From positions 1-64,000 of the forward strand of contig JBMOMX010000017.1 in NCBI GenBank assembly GCA_049323435.1: a DNA stretch of 64,000 nucleotides, written 5' to 3'. Source of the stretch: UBA11222 sp049323435. GTDB taxonomy: Bacteria; Pseudomonadota; Alphaproteobacteria; UBA11222. Position numbers and translations under genes: made by a program. The notes under the pieces are model-generated. The model made no database searches. It was not told where the DNA came from and worked only from the letters and a program-made list of their open reading frames with translations. Positions 58,939 through 64,000 of this stretch are shown here, piece after piece; within the stretch, counting starts at the first letter, position 1; each line of letters opens with the position of its first letter.

Positions 58939-61595
58939 TTTCAACATTTGTCAATATCGGTGAGCGTACCAATGTCACCGGATCGGCGGCTTTTAAAAAG
59001 CTGATCATGAATGGCGACTATGAAGCGGCGCTGGCGGTGGCGCGCCAGCAGGTCGAAAATGGCGCGCAGATCATTGATGTGAACATGGATGAAGGCCTGC
59101 TCGACAGTCAGGCTGCGATGGTCCGGTTCCTTAATCTTATCGCCTCGGAGCCGGATATCAGCCGCGTTCCGGTGATGATCGATTCCTCGAAATGGCCGGT
59201 GATCGAAGCCGGGCTGAAATGCGTTCAGGGCAAGGCCATCGTCAATTCCATCAGCCTGAAGGAAGGCGAGGAGCCATTTTTGCAGCAGGCCAAACTTGTG
59301 CGCCGCTATGGCGCGGCGGTAGTGGTCATGGCGTTTGATGAACAGGGTCAGGCCGACACGGCGGATCGTAAATTCGAGATATGTGCGCGTTCCTACCGGC
59401 TGCTGACTTCGAAACTCGGGTTTCCGCCTGAAGATATTATTTTCGATCCCAATATTTTCGCGGTGGCGACGGGGATCGAGGAACATAATAATTACGCCGT
59501 GGAGTTTTTTAATGCGGTGCGGCGCATCAAGGCGGAACTGCCTTATTGCCGCACCTCGGGCGGTGTCTCGAATGTGTCATTTTCGTTTCGCGGCAACAAT
59601 CCGGTGCGCGAGGCGATGCATGCGGTGTTTTTGTATCACGCCATCCGCGCCGGTCTGGACATGGGCATCGTGAATGCCGGCCAGTTGATGGTGTATGAAG
59701 AGATTCCAAAGGAGCTGCTGGAGCGTGTCGAGGATGTTATCCTCAACCGCCGTCCGGACGCCACCGAGCGGTTACTGGAAATCGCCGAAAATTACCGTAC
59801 GGGCGCTGTCGGGCGTCAGGAGGGGCCAGATCTTACCTGGCGCGAGGCCGATGTGGAAAAGCGCCTGGAATATGCGCTGGTAAAGGGCATCACGGAATTT
59901 ATCATCGAGGACACCGAGGCCGCACGCCAGCGGGCCACACAGTCACTGGATGTGATCGAAGGCCCGCTGATGCGTGGCATGAATGTGGTGGGCGATCTGT
60001 TCGGCGCTGGCAAGATGTTCCTGCCGCAGGTGGTGAAAAGTGCGCGCGTGATGAAGCAGGCGGTGGCGCATCTGCTGCCCTATATGGCGCAGGAACGCGC
60101 GGCGTCGGGCGCGGAGGCCAAGGTCAATGGCAAGATTATCATGGCGACGGTCAAGGGCGATGTGCACGATATCGGCAAAAATATTGTTGGCGTTGTGCTG
60201 CAATGTAACAATTACGATGTGGTTGATCTGGGGGTGATGGTGCCGGTGGACCGCATTCTGGACGCGGCGCGCAAGGAAAAGGCCGATATTATCGGACTGT
60301 CCGGGCTGATCACGCCCAGCCTTGACGAAATGTGCACGGTCGCTGCTGAAATGGAGCGGCAGAATTTCACCATTCCGCTGCTGATTGGCGGTGCGACCAC
60401 CAGTAAAATCCACAGCGCCGTCAAAATCGCCCCGAATTATCACAAGGGGCAGGTGGTCTATGTGCTGGATGCCTCGCGCGCGGTATCTGTGGTCAGCGAT
60501 CTGCTGAACGAAGAGACGCGTGACGCCAATATTGCCGCAGTGCGGGCCGAATATGCGCAAATTGCCGAGCGTCATGCGCGCGGCAGCGGGCGCGATGGCC
60601 GCCGCGCCACGCTGGCGGAGGCGCGGGCGAACCGGCGCGCGCTTGCATGGCAGGGCTATACGCCGCCGCGCCCATCCTTTTTGGGGTTGAAGACATTTGC
60701 GGATTATGACCTTTCGCAACTTGTGGAATGTATTGACTGGTCGCCTTTTTTCCATTCGTGGGAGCTGATCGGAACCTATCCGGCAATTTTGAAAGACGCC
60801 AAGGTGGGCGAAGCAGCGAGACATTTGTTTGACGATGCCCAGGCCATGCTGAAACGCATTGTTGCGGAACGCTGGATCACGCCGCGCGCGGTAATCGGGT
60901 TCTGGCCGGCAAATTCCATCGGGGATGATATCGAACTGTACACCAGTGAATCTCGCCAGGAACGCCTCGCGGTCATTCATTGCCTGCGCCAGCAGATGCA
61001 CCGGGGAGAGGGTAAGGAAAATTTTTCTCTGGCCGATTTCATCGCCCCGAAGCAAACCGGTATCGCCGATTATATTGGCGGCTTTGCCGTTACCTCCGGA
61101 CATGGGATCGAGAAAATCGCGGATGATTTCCATGCGGCCAATGATGACTATTCCTCAATCATGATCAAAGCGCTCGCTGACCGGTTTGCAGAAGCCTTTG
61201 CCGAACATCTGCATATGCAGGTGCGCAAACTGCATTGGGGCTATGCGCCGGATGAGCGGCTTGAGAATGCAGCGCTGATCGCAGAGGCCTATCGCGGTAT
61301 CCGGCCGGCCCCCGGCTATCCTGCCTGTCCGGACCATACTGAGAAGGCAACCCTGTTCCGTCTGTTGCAGGCCGAAGCCAATGCCGGAATCCGTCTGACC
61401 GAAAATTTCGCCATGATACCGGCGGCGTCAGTCAGCGGTTATTATTTCAGCCATCCCGATTGCAGCTATTTTGGCGTGGGGCGCATTGATCCAGATCAGG
61501 TCGCTGATTATGCGCAGCGCAAGGCGATGACGCTACAGGAGGCGGAGCGCTGGCTGGCGCCCAACCTGAATTATACGCCCGTCAAATCATCCTGA
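58935..61595 (+). CDS. metH2: Methionine synthase, folate/B12/reactivation part (split MetH)
   Basis: An 886-residue protein with the remaining MetH modules in order. The pterin-binding domain (about 1-270) has FVNIGERTNVTGSAAFKK and DVNMDEGLLDS. The B12 cap and cobalamin-binding domain follow (about 300-560), with the base-off His in VKGDVHDIGKNIVGVV. The AdoMet reactivation domain (about 600-886) contains RPAPGYPACPDHTEK and YYFSHPDCSYFGVG. It catalyses methyl transfer from methyltetrahydrofolate through cob(I)alamin to homocysteine held by the adjacent subunit. I see no cobalamin riboswitch upstream. Confidence 0.95.
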   Translation: MISTFVNIGERTNVTGSAAFKKLIMNGDYEAALAVARQQVENGAQIIDVNMDEGLLDSQAAMVRFLNLIASEPDISRVPVMIDSSKWPVIEAGLKCVQGKAIVNSISLKEGEEPFLQQAKLVRRYGAAVVVMAFDEQGQADTADRKFEICARSYRLLTSKLGFPPEDIIFDPNIFAVATGIEEHNNYAVEFFNAVRRIKAELPYCRTSGGVSNVSFSFRGNNPVREAMHAVFLYHAIRAGLDMGIVNAGQLMVYEEIPKELLERVEDVILNRRPDATERLLEIAENYRTGAVGRQEGPDLTWREADVEKRLEYALVKGITEFIIEDTEAARQRATQSLDVIEGPLMRGMNVVGDLFGAGKMFLPQVVKSARVMKQAVAHLLPYMAQERAASGAEAKVNGKIIMATVKGDVHDIGKNIVGVVLQCNNYDVVDLGVMVPVDRILDAARKEKADIIGLSGLITPSLDEMCTVAAEMERQNFTIPLLIGGATTSKIHSAVKIAPNYHKGQVVYVLDASRAVSVVSDLLNEETRDANIAAVRAEYAQIAERHARGSGRDGRRATLAEARANRRALAWQGYTPPRPSFLGLKTFADYDLSQLVECIDWSPFFHSWELIGTYPAILKDAKVGEAARHLFDDAQAMLKRIVAERWITPRAVIGFWPANSIGDDIELYTSESRQERLAVIHCLRQQMHRGEGKENFSLADFIAPKQTGIADYIGGFAVTSGHGIEKIADDFHAANDDYSSIMIKALADRFAEAFAEHLHMQVRKLHWGYAPDERLENAALIAEAYRGIRPAPGYPACPDHTEKATLFRLLQAEANAGIRLTENFAMIPAASVSGYYFSHPDCSYFGVGRIDPDQVADYAQRKAMTLQEAERWLAPNLNYTPVKSS

Positions 61596-61822
61596 GCGGG
61601 TGAAACTGGACTGGCCGTCTGCCTTATAATGGCCAATGTTCCGTCTTAATTCCGCCCAATGGGAATTCTAAACAATATCTTAATATTTTGTCAGTTAGCC
61701 TGACACGGAAAGTTTCCAGGTTGCGCGGGCAGATCCCCCGGGTTCTGGTGCGCGGACGGGTTTTGATACTCCGCCAGATGCAAGGACAAGGTTTGGGCAA
61801 GGCAAGAGTAAGGGAGGCAACA

Positions 61823-62200
61823 ATGGAATATGCGCACCAGAGCAGTCACATGGCGGCATTAAGCCGCAAGGGTGATCCGATCGGGCATGTACGCATGAGC
61901 CTATCCGAACGCCGCCAGTATCAGCGCGGCAGAATAGCGGCCGAAGCGCGGGTAAAAATTCACGATGAGACATTCGCTGCTGAACTGCTGGACATTTCGG
62001 CAGGCGGGGCGCGGCTTCGCTGCTCCGTAGTACCGCGCGCGGGAACTGAAATCGGCGTTGAGGTGCAGGGGATCGGTGCGTTCCAGGCGAAGGTGATCCG
62101 GCGCCTGCCAAACTGCATTGCTGTTGAGTTTCATTTTTCGGAAAATCTGCGTTCACTTTTTGCTGAAAAACTGGATAGTCTGACTATGGAGCCGGTCTGA
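61823..62200 (+). CDS. PilZ-domain protein (c-di-GMP receptor candidate)
   Basis: A 125-residue single PilZ domain. The c-di-GMP-binding elements are RRQYQRGRI near residue 33 (RxxxR) and DISAGGARL near 63 (DxSxxG). The C-terminus ends with ENLRSLFAEKL. The start at 61823 follows AAGGGAGG; the longer upstream frame has no ribosome-binding site. No fused output domain, so it would act by binding a partner. Confidence 0.88.
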   Translation: MEYAHQSSHMAALSRKGDPIGHVRMSLSERRQYQRGRIAAEARVKIHDETFAAELLDISAGGARLRCSVVPRAGTEIGVEVQGIGAFQAKVIRRLPNCIAVEFHFSENLRSLFAEKLDSLTMEPV

Positions 62201-62299
62201 TTCTTACGGCCAGTCAAAGCCGCAATTTCGAGCATAAACCAGACGGCGTGTTGCGCCGGATTTGATTTTGCCATATTGCGGGCGCTGGAAGGTTGCGCA

Positions 62300-63043
62300 A
62301 TGTCGAAGTGGGGAAAATTTTTTGGCGCGGCGGCGGGACTGGCGCTTGGCGGGCCGCTCGGCGTGCTGCTGGGCATGCTGGCGGGTCATTTTGCGCTGGA
62401 CCGCGAGGACAGTTCCGCGCCTGCAAATCCCTTTGACACCAGGGGCGACACCAATCGCATTGCCTTCACGATCGGGGTTATCGCTCTTGGCGCAAAAATG
62501 GCTAAGGCGGACGGATATGTTTCGCGTGAAGAGGTGGACGCTTTCAAACAGGTGTTTGACGTGCCGCCGGATGAAATCGCCAATGTCGCGCGGATATTCG
62601 ATCTGGCCCGTCAGGATGTGGCCGGGTATGAGCAATATGCCCGTCAGATAGCCTCAACCTTCAAGACCAAGCCGCGGGTGCTGGAAGATCTGCTGGACGG
62701 CCTGTTTTTCATCGCCAAGGCGGATAATATATTCCATCCCAAGGAAGAGGAGTTTCTGCATTCCGTAGCCAGGATTTTTGGCTTTAATGATGCGGACTGG
62801 ACCCGCATCAAGGCCGGGCATGTGGGGGCGGATGCGGCGGATCCCTATGCGATTCTGGGGGTGGCCCATGATGTCACGGATGCGGCGCTGAAACAGGCCT
62901 ATCGCCGACTGGTGCGTGAAAATCACCCTGATTTGCTGGTGGCGCAGGGGCTGCCGGAAGAATTTATAATGGTCGCCAATACCAAGATCGCCACCATCAA
63001 TGACGCCTATGACAAGGTTGCCAAACAGAGGGGCATAATCTAG
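62300..63043 (+). CDS. djlA: DjlA-like co-chaperone (TerB and J domains)
   Basis: A 247-residue protein. A Gly-rich N-terminal membrane segment (FFGAAAGLALGGPLGVLLG) is followed by a TerB-like helical domain (about 55-165) with FTIGVIALGAKMAKADGYVS and FFIAKADNIFHPKEEEFL, and a C-terminal J domain with ILGVAHDVTD and the HPD motif in RENHPDLL. This is the DjlA arrangement, a membrane-anchored partner of DnaK. Ends 10 bp before the EamA transporter gene. Confidence 0.9.
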   Translation: MSKWGKFFGAAAGLALGGPLGVLLGMLAGHFALDREDSSAPANPFDTRGDTNRIAFTIGVIALGAKMAKADGYVSREEVDAFKQVFDVPPDEIANVARIFDLARQDVAGYEQYARQIASTFKTKPRVLEDLLDGLFFIAKADNIFHPKEEEFLHSVARIFGFNDADWTRIKAGHVGADAADPYAILGVAHDVTDAALKQAYRRLVRENHPDLLVAQGLPEEFIMVANTKIATINDAYDKVAKQRGII

Positions 63044-63053
63044 AACCTCAGGC

Positions 63054-63923
63054 ATGTCGCCACCACATCTTGCCCTGATCCTGTTTATTACGCTGGTGTG
63101 GGGGTTCAATTACGTCGCAGGTAAAGCGGGTGTGAATGAACTGCCGCCGGTGCTGTTCACCTGTCTGCGCTTTGCTCTGCTTAGTGCTATTCTGCTGCCC
63201 TGGCTGAAGCTGCATCGCGGGCAGATGGGTTCCATCGCGATTATCTCTCTGACCATGGGCGGGGTTCATTTCGCGATCTTTTATATGGGGCTGGCGGCGG
63301 CGCATGATGTTTCCACCGTGGCCATTGCCGGCCAGCTGGGCGTGCCGTTCGCCACCATCATGTCGATCCTGTTCCTGAAAGAACAGGTTCACTGGAAACG
63401 CTGGGCCGGTATTACCGCCTCATTCATTGGCGTGATGATTATCGGTTTTGATCCGGCGGTGTTTCAATATCTGGATGGCCTGATTATGGTCATACTGGCG
63501 GCATTGGTTGGTTCGGTGGCGATGATTTACATGCGCCGCCTCAAGAATGTGGGCGTGTTCGAATTGCAGGCCTGGATTGCGCTGCTGAGCTGGCCGGTGC
63601 TGGCGCCAATGTCATTGCTGATGGAGGAAGGACAGATCGCCGCCATGACGGCGGCGAGCTGGGCAGGCTGGGGCGGGGTATTATATACTGTCATCGGCAC
63701 CAGTCTGATCGGCCATGCAGGGATGTATTATCTGTTGCAGCGCTATGAGGTTACCCAAACCGCGCCGATTACCTTATTGTCGCCGGTATGGGGCGTGTTC
63801 TTTGGCGTGACATTGCTGGGGGACACAATAACGCCACGCATTATTCTTGGCGGTGCATTGACCCTGATCGGTGTCGCCATCGTGACGATGCGGCAAAAGA
63901 CGCTGGTGGATACAGGGGGATAG
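63054..63923 (+). CDS. EamA/DMT-family transporter
   Basis: A 289-residue inner-membrane protein with about ten membrane segments in two EamA repeats. The first repeat holds LILFITLVWGFNYVAGKAG and the second begins near IMVILAALVGSVAMIYMRR and contains APITLLSPVWGVFFGV. DMT transporters export amino acids or other metabolites; the substrate is unknown. Starts 10 bp after the DjlA-like gene, so probably co-transcribed. Confidence 0.9.
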   Translation: MSPPHLALILFITLVWGFNYVAGKAGVNELPPVLFTCLRFALLSAILLPWLKLHRGQMGSIAIISLTMGGVHFAIFYMGLAAAHDVSTVAIAGQLGVPFATIMSILFLKEQVHWKRWAGITASFIGVMIIGFDPAVFQYLDGLIMVILAALVGSVAMIYMRRLKNVGVFELQAWIALLSWPVLAPMSLLMEEGQIAAMTAASWAGWGGVLYTVIGTSLIGHAGMYYLLQRYEVTQTAPITLLSPVWGVFFGVTLLGDTITPRIILGGALTLIGVAIVTMRQKTLVDTGG

Positions 63924-63929
63924 CTTGCC

Positions 63930-64000
63930 ATGCAGATCATTGCGCGCCCTTCGCCGAATTTTAATGCGCGCAAGTCCGGCGCCGTCGATATGCTGGTGCT
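63930..64000 (+). CDS. ampD: AmpD-like N-acetylmuramoyl-L-alanine amidase, N-terminal fragment
   Basis: The frame is open to the window edge and gives 23 codons, including ARPSPNFNARKSGAVDMLVL. This matches the start of AmpD-family amidases (the PSPNF and VDMLVL blocks), which cleave anhydromuropeptides in peptidoglycan recycling. Starts 6 bp after the EamA gene. The catalytic residues lie beyond the window. Confidence 0.7.
   Translation, partial: MQIIARPSPNFNARKSGAVDMLV

Noticed and set aside
57838..61595. Frameshifted metH
   Set aside because: The two parts meet in a clean ATGA overlap exactly between natural MetH domains, the known split arrangement.

Overview
The window reads as a chromosomal segment of an alphaproteobacterium, probably from a draft or metagenome assembly: there is a run of 10 Ns at 39765-39774 and a low-complexity tandem repeat at the left edge. 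The assignment rests on gene content and order: secG-pyrG-kdsA, a DUF2093 gene beside xseA and a lipid A block, methionine synthase split into two polypeptides behind a fused ArsR-methyltransferase regulator and metF, an mlaA/mlaC pair, PEP-CTERM proteins and GC-rich coding sequence. I cannot name the genus.

Layout. 1-4755 (minus strand): two MaoC dehydratase genes, a FitA/VapC toxin-antitoxin pair, then kdsA, pyrG and secG. 4960-9806 (plus): an unaccompanied molybdopterin dehydrogenase large subunit overlapping an orphan HigA-type regulator, then a ParA-like ATPase and a ribbon-helix-helix protein. 9812-16124: an S24 repressor, DUF952-pyrD-arsC, a secreted Cys-containing protein, an aminoglycoside-phosphotransferase-like protein, purD and a PEP-CTERM protein. 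16374-23776: xseA, DUF2093, and the tightly coupled minus-strand operon msbA-DUF374-waaA-lpxK-lpxL for lipid A/Kdo assembly. 23810-26347: a MarR regulator with an OmpR/EnvZ-type pair. 26511-30086: ilvE, whose 3' end has received a cytosine methyltransferase, a candidate endonuclease and Vsr; a second, diverged copy of the ilvE tail lies on the far side. 30252-34498: a pteridine-reductase-like SDR, folB, uvrC and another SDR. 34525-37862: an accessory stretch with a duplicated small coiled-coil gene, inverted-repeat elements, a RelE/Xre toxin-antitoxin pair and a CHRD/PEP-CTERM protein. 37863-48987: a creatininase-family hydrolase, an enoyl-CoA hydratase, an ABC-F ATPase, a PmtA-like methyltransferase, a 1710-residue membrane-anchored GH94 protein with an MFS transporter, and a small lipoprotein. 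49069-52158: a two-domain MaoC hydratase, a thioesterase, ParDE, IS-end-like repeats and a CAU tRNA. 52315-64000: ettA, mlaC, mlaA, the regulator-metF-metH(split) operon, PilZ, a DjlA-like protein, an EamA transporter and the start of an ampD-like gene.

How the parts fit. Most of the window is housekeeping: nucleotide synthesis (pyrG, pyrD, purD), Kdo-lipid A and outer-membrane lipid maintenance (kdsA, waaA, lpxK, lpxL, msbA, mlaA, mlaC), folate and one-carbon/methionine metabolism (SDR, folB, metF, metH) and DNA repair (xseA, uvrC, vsr). Hotdog dehydratases, a thioesterase, an enoyl-CoA hydratase and a phosphotransferase point to active acyl-CoA metabolism. Overlaid are mobile or selfish parts: the restriction-modification cassette at ilvE, three toxin-antitoxin pairs plus an orphan antitoxin, and several IS-end-like repeat arrays with no transposase.

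The strongest candidates for new biology are the restriction-modification-Vsr cassette with its duplicated ilvE tail (first 52 bp identical, remainder diverged), the ParA-like/RHH pair, the GH94 giant that shows no GT84 synthase module, and the duplicated coiled-coil genes.
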